Under the pieces are notes generated by a model. The model searched no databases. It worked only from the letters and a program-made list of their open reading frames with translations, and was not told where the DNA came from. A stretch of 64,000 bases of DNA, from contig CM055092.1 in the NCBI GenBank assembly GCA_029204225.1, forward strand, positions 10,629,806 to 10,693,805, read 5' to 3'. The position numbers and the translations under genes were made by a program. The DNA comes from Diphasiastrum complanatum (Eukaryota; Streptophyta; Lycopodiopsida; Lycopodiales; Lycopodiaceae). Below, in pieces: positions 43,665 to 55,073 of the stretch. Position 1 is the stretch's first letter. Each line of letters starts with the position of its first letter.

Positions 43665-46397
43665 GTATTCTTTCTTCTCCAATTTAGTGTTTCATGGCAA
43701 GGTTTTTGCGTGGAAGTAGTGCATATTAGTTTAGAAGCTTAGAATCAATCGGTGGAACATAACATCTGCAGAGTTTGATCTTCTGATGCTCCCATCTACT
43801 GCCTGCACGTCGTGTCTGCAGCTGGAGTGGCACCTTTTGTGATTGCGGGCATTGAATTCAGCAAGCGAATTGTATGATATTGTCATCATTTCTGGGCAGC
43901 ATCATGAAGCATTTTACTTTTTACCATTGATTGTTCACTTTTAAATTCGTACGAATGGCTCTTCTCTGAATGCGCCAATTGAAGCAAAAGGAGTCATGTT
44001 CAGTAAAATCTAGCATATCTATATCGATTAGCTGTGCCTTTGCAATTCATGCTATTTCCGAGTTTTGGTCTGTTTCAGAGAATAGCAGGATGCGCTGAAA
44101 TTGTCAGTTAGGGTTTTGGTCCTTGAGGTCATTTTATCTGCAACTAGTTTTGGATCGGTAGTGGCTGTTTCTATGAAACCAGAGCGAATAGAAAAAGAAC
44201 GTCTCCTACTTTTTACTTAGTACTATTGATTCTTTGTGTGAATATTACACAAATGCCAGTATAATGAGAAAGCTTCATGGAGTTGAATGACTAGTTCTGA
44301 TGAGATTGTATTAGCTTGAATTTACTAGGTTTTGCTGCAAGAAATGTTTACTCAGGCATAATTTAAGTCTCAGAGATTATTAATGCAGGAGTCTACTTAT
44401 AAAGACAGTCATCTGTACACAGCCTGGGCATGCAGATACTAATTATCATGCTTTAACAGCTTTTAACTCATGCCGACAATGAAATACTAAGATGTTCTTA
44501 TTTTTTAATACAAAGGCAAAGGAGTTGGCAGGAGAAAATTTCGAATGCTAGCAAAATGGTACCCATGTACGAAGCAATCATAGTTGAGGCTACTTCAATC
44601 AAATTCAGCTGACAAATTTTTTTTCCTTTGAAACTCTGTGATTGCTTTTCGCAATACATACTGATAAAAGTTTTAATGGGTGGGAGTTTTCTCGTAACTG
44701 TTGAACTATCTGGAGATGTATGCAGATTGCTCAAAAGAGATGTAAACTCTGTGGAGGCTCAGGTCTTGTGAAAAGAGATCAGTACTACTTCAGATGCAAT
44801 GGCTGTGGTTCGTTCCCACCAAACTTGTGCCTTCAGCAGACTCCATCTATGTCTTTGCCATACCTTCAACAGGCTAGCCGGGGTTCAAATAACATCAACA
44901 AAGCTTACACTATCCATTTTGTTCTTCGCTAAAACCTGTTTTGAGTTTTTGCTAGAAATTAATCATTTAACATCTAACAGTAACCTACTCTTGTCAGTAA
45001 TTGATTATGTTTACCGACAGAAAATACTGTATAAAGTATAACCACCTGTTCAGAAGGTACGTGATGGACCTACACAACACTACATGTACATTTAGAGGCC
45101 TCTGCCTCGTGACAGATTTTTTGTTAATGTTAGATACTTGTGCACTCTCTCTATCTTTGCAGCGACACTGCCTGTCTTCTATGGTGTGTTTCTGTTGCAA
45201 GATTCTGCTCATCTGAGCTTGGTTAGAGGGTATGAAGGCTTAGTCACTTCCAGCTTTAAAGAGGAGAAGTTCCATGAGAGAGTTGTCCACATTCCATGTT
45301 GGGAATCCTGTGCGCTGTTGCTATTTCCTTCAGTCTGACGCTATATTGTGCTTATTTACCCAAAGAGGAAAGAAATGAAAGACCTGCTCTCCTGCCTGTT
45401 GCCCTCATCTACCTTCTCCTGGATGGTGTAGTTACATCTCGTAGTTTCTGCAGTTTTTCCTGTTTGCTGAATGTGACCCAAAAGGCAGAGAGGAAGCGGG
45501 ATGATTTGTCAAGAACGTGGGACGAATTGCTGATGCAAATGAGGGTTGCCACTGCACACCCAGGAGGAGTGGCTTTGACGATTATCAGAGTTGAACAGAT
45601 GGAATGAAAGATGTAGGTGAAAGGTAGCCAGGATGTGGATCCAAGGCTTGCCTCCAAATCTGAATCTGAGGTTCAAGAGGTTGAGTAGTCCAACACAGTG
45701 TTCAAAGAGAAATTACTGCTTACATATGAGTGGTTTTGATCCAGCTGCTATTTTGCCTTTGCTGCCAAAGAAAATGGAGTGCTATACTTTAGCGACACTT
45801 GCAATGGGAGTTCTGATTTTATCATCAGAACGAGTGGGAGGACGCTGCCTGAGAGGTTCGAACATCTGCGAAATGGGGAATGGGTGCAACAAAGAAGGCA
45901 TCAGAAATAACTGTAAAATGAATGTGGATTTTTCAAAAGCAGGGCCACTACAAGATCTAAACTTGATATAATCTCTTTCTTCTAAGATGCTAGATGAATG
46001 GAGAGTTTTGGAAATAAATCATCCAACATCTAACAATAAGATATCAGTAATTGACAATGTTTACCTACAGGACTCATTAAGAATAACTACCACCTCAATA
46101 GTTTAGTCATGCTGTTTAGATTTCATGGTGTTTTAGACCTGTCACAACACTCATTTGTTCATTGTTGTGTTAACATCACGTCATCTCGGATCTCATGTTT
46201 TTCCTACACAACACTACATGCTATAGAGGCTTCTGACTCATAACACATTGTTCATTGTTCAATTAAATAATTCTCTGCTACTGTGCTAATTCTGCTCAAT
46301 TTTTTGAAGCTATCTAAAATTTGATGTGATCATTTCTGGTACTCTTGCAGGGGGTTTTCTTCCCTGGCAATCTTGGAGGCGATTTTTTTCAGGTTGA
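43451..46397 (+). CDS. Plastid-type CxxC zinc-finger membrane protein, 130 aa, 4 exons (complete)
   Basis: Exons 43451-43664, 43822-43871, 44726-44807 and 46351-46397 join in frame (393 nt with the stop) through GT-AG introns. Residues 1 to about 48 are basic, Ser/Ala-containing and poor in acids, compatible with a plastid transit peptide. The segment TWEIAAGALAGVAPFVIAGI looks like one membrane helix. EFSKRIIAQKRC leads to the paired motifs CKLCGGSG and CNGCGG (two CxxC pairs, one zinc site of the DnaJ/BSD2 sort), ending GFLPWQSWRRFFSG. I recognise this as a small plant-conserved protein of unknown biochemical role, but cannot give a gene name. The conserved tail exists only after splicing of the 1.5-kb third intron, so the short downstream frames are not the real C-terminus. 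No defects are visible. Confidence 0.88.
43822..43871 (+). CDS. Zinc-finger gene exon 2 (membrane segment)
   Basis: Fifty bases after TGTCTGCAG; CT completes an Ala codon, then GVAPFVIAGIEFSKRI, with donor GTATGA (phase 0). Confidence 0.88.
44726..44807 (+). CDS. Zinc-finger gene exon 3 (both CxxC pairs)
   Basis: It follows GATGTATGCAG and reads IAQKRCKLCGGSG, then YYFRCNGC, ending TGT-G before GTTCGT (phase 1). Confidence 0.88.
44954..46260 (+). repeat. Direct repeats flanking a coding-like island inside intron 3
   Basis: About 44954-45120 and 46011-46250 are diverged direct copies (shared words AACATCTAACA, ATGTTTACC, TACACAACACTACATG, AGAGGC). The second has an extra ~100 bp insertion. 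Between them lie frames such as SFKEEKFHERVVHIP (about 45255), ERKRDDLSRTWDELLMQM (about 45490) and CNGSSDFIIRTSGRTLPERF (about 45800), broken by stops. It could be a duplicated or captured gene fragment, or an old exon-bearing insertion. I do not recognise the protein. Confidence 0.5.
46351..46397 (+). CDS. Zinc-finger gene exon 4 (conserved C-terminus)
   Basis: After ACTCTTGCAG, GG completes the Gly codon of CGCGG-type wording, then GFLPWQSWRRFFSG and TGA at 46395-46397. The 47-nt exon has no open frame worth noting by itself; it was found by motif and phase. Confidence 0.85.
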
Positions 46398-46619
46398 CTG
46401 TTTGGAGGAGGCTTTGTAACGACTATATTGCAACTATCGTTGCCGTGGCTTTGCATATGTAGATTTTTGTATCCTCCTGTACTTGTTAATGTTCCTTCAA
46501 ATTGTTGATATCATACATTCTCACTAAATTGTTTATAAAATATATATACTGCAACCTTGATGCAATGCCATGAAGTTGTAAAGGCCTTCATGTAGAAAAG
46601 TATTCCATTTATATTAAAC

Positions 46620-46800
46620 TAAAAAAGACATTTTGATATATTTTATCACGTTTGTGATTTCTTTGTAATTGGTTTTTATCTCTTGTGGTCCTTATGTGTG
46701 TGGCGAATTGAAGTCGAACCCCTGACCTCATGGAGAGGACAGGAAGTCCTAACCAACTCACTAACTATTGGAGGACTATGTAATCTTTGCAATTTTCCGA
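46620..46800 (-). mobile_element. tRNA-derived SINE relic
   Basis: On the minus strand a box A-like AGTTAGTGAGTTGGTTAGG (46748-46766) is followed about 30 bases later by a box B-like GGTTCGACTTC (46710-46720), embedded in GAGGTCAGGGGTTCGACTTC. This is the RNA polymerase III promoter arrangement of plant Au-like SINEs. The body ends with TCTTTTTT near 46623. No target duplication was confirmed. Confidence 0.65.
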
Positions 46801-47820
46801 ACGTCTTACTTGCAGCTATTGCTCATACTAGGGAAAATGGAAGGGCTAGCTACTGGTTCCAAGGTGTAAATGTTACTTGTCGAAACCAAAGAACCAACAA
46901 CATTCACACAGTTAATCAAAAATAAGTTGTAAGGTTTGATGGTTGAGAAAGTGCAACATTTCATAACAACTTTCTTTATTCACTAGTGGATGTTGCATTT
47001 GCTCGAAGAAAGCACAAGATCTTCTTTCAGATGCAGATTAAGTTGTTCAAGACCTACACTAGTTGGTGGGTTATGCTACATCTTTGTGGTCAGTATAGAA
47101 TGGTTGAACTTAAATGCACTAGACAATCACATTTTGATGCAACATAATAGAATGATCTTTGTGATTGTTGATGGATGTGGAAGAAAAGAAAATTACATGT
47201 CATTACAATCCTCAAGACATGCTAGTGGATTTGGATAGTTGTTTAGCGTGTCTAATCTCTAGAATAGTTTGGTACATTTGCATTTTCAAATTTTGCCATT
47301 GCCTCCTTTGGCTTCACTAGTACACAAAAACTACTTTGTCTACAACTCGCAAAATTTACTACCAAAATTTTAGATTTATATGAAATGTAGAGATCTATGG
47401 AGAAATCACTGACCAATAGTTTGAAAGGAGTTCTTGTTAGTTAGAAATGTTTTTTATTCTTTTGCTTGGCCCTAATTCTTTTCACAAGTTGAACCCCAAA
47501 GAACATTGTTTGGCTCTGATTTTTGCACAGATATCTTATTTCAATGAAATATTTTCTAGCTGGCAACTCCACCATTGCAAGAGCTAGTGACTTATTCAAA
47601 CCGAGTATAGTCGAATCACCCCAAAGTTCTTGATTAAGTTTAAAGTGAGTGATTGGGGAAGCACTAGAACAAGTCTGATTGGAATTTATATGTTCATTTT
47701 TTATTCATGGAGAACAAAGAAAGTCGAATCCTCTAGTTCATCTTCTAGAACAAGATTATCCTTTGAACCAAATTGTTCTTTTAAATGACTCACATGTAAT
47801 ATAGGATTCATTTTTGCCTT
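46801..47820. other. Intergenic, possibly including an LTR
   Basis: There is no coding similarity. The right part lies directly before a primer-binding site (47821), so some of it may be LTR sequence, but I cannot place a start. Confidence 0.35.
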
Positions 47821-47832
47821 TGGTATCAGAGC
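47821..47832 (+). other. Primer-binding site (TGGTATCAGAGC) of a plus-strand LTR element
   Basis: An exact initiator-Met-type site after ...TTTTTGCCTT. It implies an LTR to the left and a gag leader to the right. Neither is readable, and the rest to about 48300 shows no gene. Confidence 0.6.
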
Positions 47833-48299
47833 ATTCATATTTGGTGGTTTTCTCTAAGTTTGGTAGAGTTTTTCTTCACTAGTTTCTTGTTTTTCAATTT
47901 CCAGAATGTTTTGGTCCAAATTTTGACCAATTAGTTTCCATTTCTGTGTGATTTCTTGTTTAGCATCAGGTGTTGTTTCTCTTAGCTTTTTGGAGGTATT
48001 AAGTTTTCTTGATTTGGATCTAGAATGTAGGATGTTGTGGAGAAAAGTAGTTTTGGAGGTTTCATTGGTCCATGTTTGCCCTAAAACATTTTAGAAGTAC
48101 TAGGTTACAGACAAGAGACAATGCCATATATGAGATCAGTTTTAAAATTGACTTTGGGCCTCAAGTTTTATTTTACTTACAAAGGTCCCAAGCCTATTAT
48201 TTTAATTACAACTTAGGCCTCATCAACCAATAGCATTTCCACATGCTGCCCGACGAAACAACAATATATTTTAAAAGTTTTTATTTTATTTATATTTGG

Positions 48300-48689
48300 A
48301 AAATTCTACGTTACGTAGAACCCCGATTTCAAGGTTTCAATTGGTCCACATGGCAACGAAAATAAGAAAAAAAATAAAAAAGCATCTTCTTCAAAGGCCC
48401 TCTTCGGGCTCTAAGTTTCTCTAATGACTCGTAATTTCTGACATGCAAACAATGCGAAAAAGACGACATTGCATTTTTACACGTAATTCCTAACATGCGA
48501 CATTGTCTGGGATGTAGAGAGAGAAAATACAACACTGTTGTCAAACTCCGTATATTTCTACAGACTGTGTAAAAACACTTGTAATTCTGCAGACTGTATA
48601 AAAACACAGGAAAATTCGCAGAACTGGATAAACAATGGATGAGGATTAAAATCGATTAGTCGATTAGTAAGAAGGAGAATAATCCAACA
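48300..48689 (-). mobile_element. 3' LTR start region of a copia relic
   Basis: On the minus strand a purine tract (AATTAAGAGAGAG) is followed at 48689 by TGTTGGATTATTC, the usual opening of copia LTRs. Its inner extent to about 48300 is assumed; no second LTR copy was found. Confidence 0.5.
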
Positions 48690-49410
48690 CTCTCTCTTAA
48701 TTTGAATCCTTGAATGCCTTGACCTTCAAACTTAGTTCTACACAGAATCTTCTGTGTGCTTCCAAACTTAATGCTTTGGTAAAAATATCTGCTGTCATAT
48801 CTTGCATTCTACAATACTGCAATCTGATCTCTTCGTTCCATCTGCATTGTACTTGACTTTGAAAATCCATTTGCAATCAACTACGTTTCTGCTAGCAGGT
48901 AATTCGACAATTATCCATGTCTGTTTCTTGATAAGAGATGAATACTCTTTATCCATAGCTTCTTTCCAGAGATCTAAATCAGGCCGACTGAGTGCCTCTT
49001 GGACAGACATCGGTTCTTGAACAAGGTAGGTTGCAGACTCGTCAATATACCAGTTAGGTGGTTTGCTTGTTCTTGAAAATCTTCTGCGTAATAGAAGAAG
49101 TTGATCAGTTCCATCATACTATAGTTGCTGAACTGCAACATCATCATCTTCTGATTCGTCGTTGATTTGTTGTTCGTCAAAAGTAGAAGAGCTTGGACCT
49201 TCAATGGGAATAGTCGACTGAGAAACTGGAATGTTCAATATGTCAAGAGAATCTGACAGGTCGGCTACATGGGGACTGTCTTTTCCTTTGAGGTCTTGAA
49301 AATGATCTTCGATGAAGATGACATCCCGACTAGTGAATATCTTCGACTCGATGGGATCGAACAACTTGTAGGCTTGAAATCAAGCACCAAACCTTTCCAG
49401 ATTAACAGCT
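48690..49410 (-). pseudogene. Copia pol relic with internal deletion
   Basis: In minus order: the integrase C-terminal part FDPIESKIFTSRDVIFIEDH (about 49360), a Ser/Asp-rich linker, the reverse transcriptase start ALSRPDLDLWKEAMDKEYSS and VVDCKWIFKVKYNADGT (48990-48840). It then jumps straight to the RNase H tail DMTADIFTKALSLEAHRRF (about 48800-48730). The catalytic reverse transcriptase and most of RNase H are deleted. Confidence 0.8.
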
Positions 49411-49419
49411 GCGCATATC

Positions 49420-50007
49420 GAGGTAGAACCAGAACCAGAACCAGCACCAATAGATCCTATGGGTCAACATGTACCTGTCGCACGATTGCAAGCAGTCCGG
49501 AGGGCACCGCGAATGGAATTACCTAAATATGATGGGTCATCAGATCCTATTAGATTCTTCTAGATCTACGAGCAAGCTTGCAAAATTCACGGCGAGCGGA
49601 CACCGGTAGAGAAATTGATGCTGTTCCTGATGTCTCTGGTAGCAGTGGCACAAGATTGGTTCTTCAACCTATCAGAAGAAGAGAAAACCACTTGGGAAGC
49701 GGTTAAGGCAGCTCTCATCACGCGCTTTAAACCAAGAAAGTTCCTAGAAGATCCGTTTCTCCTGCTGAGCAAAGTGAAGATGGGAAAAAGAAGGGTCAGA
49801 GACTATATCGAACGGGTCAAACATCTAAGATCTGAGTGCAATGCAGCCCTAACTCCCGATCATACGGTTACTATGTGGTTCCTCGCAGGGTTGTCATGTA
49901 GTATCAAAAGAGAACTTAAACGACGGGAGCAGTACACTACATTGCAGGAAACAATGGCGGATGCCATCAGGGAGAAGATGAGGGTTCAGACGAGGAATCT
50001 TATTTGA
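49420..50007 (+). pseudogene. Gypsy gag fragment
   Basis: After an EPEPEPA repeat the frame reads RRAPRMELPKYDGSSDP, a stop, IYEQACKIHGERTPVEKLML, AQDWFFNLSEEEKTTWEAVK, ALITRFKPRKF, KMGKRRVRDYIERVKHLRSE and TMWFLAGLSCSIKREL, which is a retrotransposon gag domain. It ends at a stop at 50005-50007, after which similarity ends. The pol part of a gypsy element on the same strand resumes at about 55074. Confidence 0.78.
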
Positions 50008-50740
50008 CCACCCACACTCCGACTCCTTCGGTAGCCTCATCATCCAACACATCCCACACGTGATCATGCAAGAGTGCAAAAATACTCATTTTGACTAGGT
50101 CAAAGGGTTCAGTCTTGCGCTCCTCCGTGACATCCTCTAGAATGATTTTCTAAGTAGTTCAGTTTTATAAGCAATTAGCTTTTATAATTTTAATCGTAAT
50201 GAACAAATAGAAAACAAAACCGATTTCGAAACACACAATTGCAAAGAGACTTTTTATTCATTGAGCTTTTGGTACATAATAGCCTTTCTCTCACTTGACA
50301 ATAGTGTGGGCTTTAAAATTTCTGATGCAAGAATATGAGCATCAGAATCTTTGGAATATGGGCCAGTGGCCATTTCAATCACTAGCCTAGACTCAAAGCT
50401 TGAGCTTTACAACTACACTTCTTGAAACACAGTATGTTTTATTATATCCTTTTGCTAGCTCCACCTGTGCAATATGTTTGGACAATGATTTGCACTTAAG
50501 CAGCTCCTCATCTCCATTAGGACTATACTTTTTGCTAATGCAGTAGATGTTCTACTTATGAAGGATTTGAGATCCATTGAGATCGAAATCTACAATTGAT
50601 CTTTGGTTACAAAACAAACAACTCACCAATCTTGCCAATGTAGAAAACTCAGCATCTACACTAAGATTGAGATGCAAACTCTGATCAAACATGAACTAAA
50701 ATATAAAGTATTGTTGTTTTCCATACAATTACAATACCCT
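50008..50740. other. Unassigned sequence between gypsy gag and a copia LTR
   Basis: AT-rich with no clear coding potential. It may be part of the copia LTR or leader that lies to its right. Confidence 0.35.
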
Positions 50741-51265
<525 letters not shown>

Positions 51266-51269
<4 letters not shown>

Positions 51270-51560
51270 CTCCCTCTTCAACTAGTTTTAGCATAGACTT
51301 TGATAACACTCCAAGTGATGTCCTATGCTTCATGAACAAGTCCTTTCCCAATGCTTTGGTGAAGATATCAGCTACACATTCCCTTGAAGACACATGTTGA
51401 AGCTCCACCTTCTTTGTAATGACTTGCTCCTTCACAAAATGTTGACATATCACTTCAATATGACATGAAGAATCACATAGAATGTAAATGAGATGATTCT
51501 TCTATGCTATTAACTTTGAACTCTCTGGAAAAATATAACAAACAAACAATAAATGTGAGT
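51266..51560 (-). pseudogene. Copia RNase H C-terminal fragment
   Basis: The frame reads SCHIEVICQHFVKEQVI, KKVELQHVSSRECVADIFTK, ALGKDLFMKHRTSLGV and KLVEEGV, with the stop overlapping the LTR start. It is about 70% identical by eye to the end of the copia at 52287-52829 but is truncated on its 5' side, so a second, related element contributed this piece. Confidence 0.8.
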
Positions 51561-52291
51561 GATCAACATTTGCTTGCATGTCTCCTCCTTCTTTGTCGTT
51601 TGTTGCCATGTATCCACCATGATACTCCATGAATGAGCTGTGAAAAAAGTGGAACTTGAATGGATCCAAACTCCCAAAATACTTGGCTAAGATCTTTGCA
51701 CAGCAAGCTACAAAAGCTAGAAATGGCAAAGCATCCTAATTCTACCTTTGATACACATAAACTTGACAAAGCATTCAAGAGGCAAAAGAAGCTAATAAAA
51801 GGTAATGATGGTAGCCAAAAACAACCGCATACCAGCCCTACAATAGTAGCCTACCACTTTTGGAAACCTCTTAAGATCATACACAAAAGCTTGAAGACAA
51901 TAAACAAAGCAATGCTCTCAATGGAGGAAGAAACTGTGACAATGATCTATTGATCCCTCAACAATACAATAAGTTTCTCCAACCTGTTCCCCATGAATTT
52001 TAGCCTAATATAGGTGAGAGAGATGATTCTCTCTCCTCACTCTAGAACTTAGGACCCAATTTTAGGGCACCAGTAGCCTAAAATAGCAAATTTTGGCCTA
52101 TATGTCCAAATAACATGATTTTGGTGTCATTTCAAAGGTCCTGAAGTTTGGGAATTCTTCAATATGAAATATATATTAAAATAAAAGTATCTAGGCCTCT
52201 TTCAAATGTGTGAAAGGTTAGATTCAAAACTATGTACAGAAATTGCCAATTTAGGTCTCAAACTAGCTAGGAAATGTTGACAATTTTCACA
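51561..52291 (-). mobile_element. 3' LTR of the larger copia element and adjoining fragment
   Basis: On the minus strand a purine tract GAAGAGGGAG is followed by TGTGAAAATTGTCAAC at 52291. The lower boundary is not fixed. Sequence 51561-51960 may already belong to the neighbouring element. Confidence 0.55.
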
Positions 52292-54964
52292 CTCCCTCTT
52301 CAACATTGGATGCTAGTTTTAACATAGATCTTGAACACATTCCAAGATTAGATCTATGCTTATAATACAGGTCCTTTACCAACAGTTTGGTGAAGATATC
52401 AGCCACACACTCCAATGAAGAGACATGTTGAAGCTCCACCTCTTTGGCAATGACTTGATACATCACAATGTGATGAACAATCTCAATGTGCTTGCTTCTA
52501 GCATGGAAAACGGGACTGGTTGTTAAGATTTGGACTGAAAGGTTGTCACAATAGATTATTGGTGTCTTCTTAGAATCCATCAAGTGAAGATCCAATAGCA
52601 TCCTCTTTATCCAAAGCATTTCCTTGGTGCATGTTGTCAATGCCTTGTACTCGGCCTCGGTGGAAGATAGAGAGATAGTAAGTCGTTTCTTTGATAGCCA
52701 TGAGATAGATCCCTCTCCAAGATATATTGCAAAGGCACTTGTTGACTTCCTATCCATTCGATCACCTGCAAAATTTGAATTTGAGAAACCACAAAAGGTT
52801 AGGTGAAGATCCTTCATAGAAGATGCCAAAATCTCTAGATCCCGAGAGGTACCTTAGTACTCTCTTTCCTAACCTCCAATGAGCCTCACTAGGATCTTGC
52901 ATGAATTGACTTAGTTTACCAACCACATGATAGATCAGGTCTTGTGATGGTTGACCAAATAAGAGATCCTATGAGCTTTCTATAGAGAGTGTTGTCCTTG
53001 AAGGATCTTTCATTACTTTACATTTGATTCCATAGGAGTAGAGACTACTTTGCAATTTTCCATATGAAATCTTTTTAGAATAGAGTTAGAATACTTCTCT
53101 TGACAAATGGAAGTAGAATTAGAAGTCCTAACAATCTCTATTCCTAAGATATAGTGAAGCTTACCAAGATCTTGTATCTCAAACTTACTTTTAAGTGCCA
53201 TCTTGATGTCATCTATATCTTCATTGCTATCACCACTTAAGATTATGTCATCAACATAGATCAAAATCAAAGTGATGTCACCATTATCATTCAATCTGAT
53301 GTAGAGAGAATGATCATACTCACTCATGATGAAGTTTTGAGAGAGTAAGAAGGAATTGAGCTTAGCATACCAACTTCTTGGTGCTTGCTTAAGCCCATAC
53401 AAGCTCTTTTGTAGGAAACACACATGATTAGGCTCATCATGTGAAACATAGCCATCGGGTTGCTCCATGTAGATTTCCTCTTCAAGATCACCATTCAAGA
53501 AAGCATTAGTAACATCCATTTGCCACATGTCCCAACCATAAAGAGTTGCAAGAGAGATAAGGGTCCGAATTGTTACCATCTTTGCCATGGGTGCAAAGGT
53601 CTCATCATAGTCAATGCCATACTCTTGAGCATACCCTTTTGCCACCAATCTTGCCTTGTACCTTTTGATGGATCCATCTTCTTTTGTCTTGATCTTGAAG
53701 ATCCACTTACACCCAATTGCCTTCTTGCCTTTGGAAGTTCCACCAAACTCCAAGCGTTGTTCTTGATGAGTGCTTGATGCTCATGATCCATGGATTGGAT
53801 CCATTCCTCCTTTTGAATTGCTTCACCTACACAAGTTAGTTCATCAAAAGAGGTAAGAAAAGCAAAGTTAGAGTTCTCCACCACTTGCTTTCCTTTTTCA
53901 TCATAAGTTAGCCTTGATGGCTTAGTCCTTTGCCTTTGAGTCCTCCTTGAAGGTTGCTTTGGAGTGGCATCTCCACCTTCATCCAAGACATCTTGCACAT
54001 CATGATGATTATTAGGCACATAAACATCATTATCAACATTGACAACATTGGAAACATTCTCTTCATAAAAGATGACATCCCTACTTATGACAACTTTATT
54101 CGTAGAAGGAATGTACACTTTGAAAGCCTTGCTTACTTCAATATAGCCAACAAACACACCCTTCTTTGATGAAGGATGTAGAGGTACATGGATCTGATCC
54201 AGAGGTAGATGTAGCAGGATTTACAAAAAGTTCTAGACAGGTGCCGAGTGTCAAGAATTGTAGGATCTTTGGTTGTACTTGTTTTGTCAACATCACTCTT
54301 GATGATAGAACTAAAAGATGCATACATTTTTGCCCCACCATTGCTAGTTCTACTAAAAGAATGAAGATCCGAATGCACAAGTTGAAAAGATTATTTAGAT
54401 CTAGAAGTAGATCTAGAATATTCAGTACAGAAATAATGGGTACAATAAGTTGCGGATCGAAGCCACATACTCTAAGCAATTTCTGAGCGGCTAAAATGAA
54501 AGTCTGAATAAAGCTTGGAAGCTATATCTCGCACTTGATATAATGTGCTCAAGATGTCCTAGGCTTTTGTGGATATCTGAGCATCGGACACATGGCCGAT
54601 CTGAGTATTTGAAATGGTGAGGATGATCAGCGCAAATGCTTTGCCATCCTTCAGCTTCCATCTGGAGATCGCTGCGTCGTCAGCTTCGGGTTTCCCCTCT
54701 GCACCTGTAACAACGTCATACAACCCATTAGTACGGTTCTCATCTTAAATTTCCACAGATGGTAATTAGCTCCATCAAGCTTGTCCATGATAGGACTGGT
54801 TTTCCCTTGGAAATCCATGTGGAAGATTGGTCTAGGAGATAGGAGTAACTATCAGTGACTTAAGTATAAGAATCTGGTGATAAATTACAGACAATTAATC
54901 TATCGGCTAGTAGAGTCTTGTTTATGTGGAAGCTTATCAGGCTATAGAAATAGCTTTGATACCA
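52287..54964 (-). pseudogene. Ty1/copia element, gag to RNase H, internally deleted and frameshifted
   Basis: The primer-binding site variant TGGTATCAAAGC lies at 54953-54964 (complement). Then gag (about 54790-54490: LDGANYHLWKFKMRTVLM, WKLKDGKAFALI), the integrase C-terminal region (54157: MFVGYIEVSKAFKVYIPSTN, VVISRDVIFYEENV), reverse transcriptase (53753-53013: KAIGCKWIFKIKTKEDG, DVTNAFLNGDLEEEIYMEQP, SLYGLKQAPRSWY, LILIYVDDIILSGDS with intact YVDD, DLGKLHYILGIEI) and RNase H (52829-52287: STSAFAIYLGEGSISWLSKK, LSSTEAEYKALTTCTKEMLW, VADIFTKLLVKDLY, ending VEEGV). Protease and the integrase catalytic core are gone. Reverse transcriptase needs a frameshift near 53700-53570. The RNase H first Asp region reads GFSNSNFAGD, where SDADWAGD is usual. 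Confidence 0.88.
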
Positions 54965-55073
54965 TGTTGGAAAGAGGATGTTGGAAAGAGGTTGAACTCA
55001 GAAGGAAACGAACTCGAAAAGAAACGAGCTCGAAAAGAAACGAACTCGAACGACAAGAATTAGAACTTATCGT

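Noticed and set aside
44808-44932. Read-through of zinc-finger exon 3 into intron 3 as an alternative C-terminus
   Set aside because: The conserved ending GFLPWQSWRRFFSG is recovered in phase from 46351, with a good donor and acceptor.
46690-46790. True tRNA gene on the minus strand
   Set aside because: Boxes A and B are present, but no cloverleaf with paired acceptor ends can be formed; a SINE explains it better.
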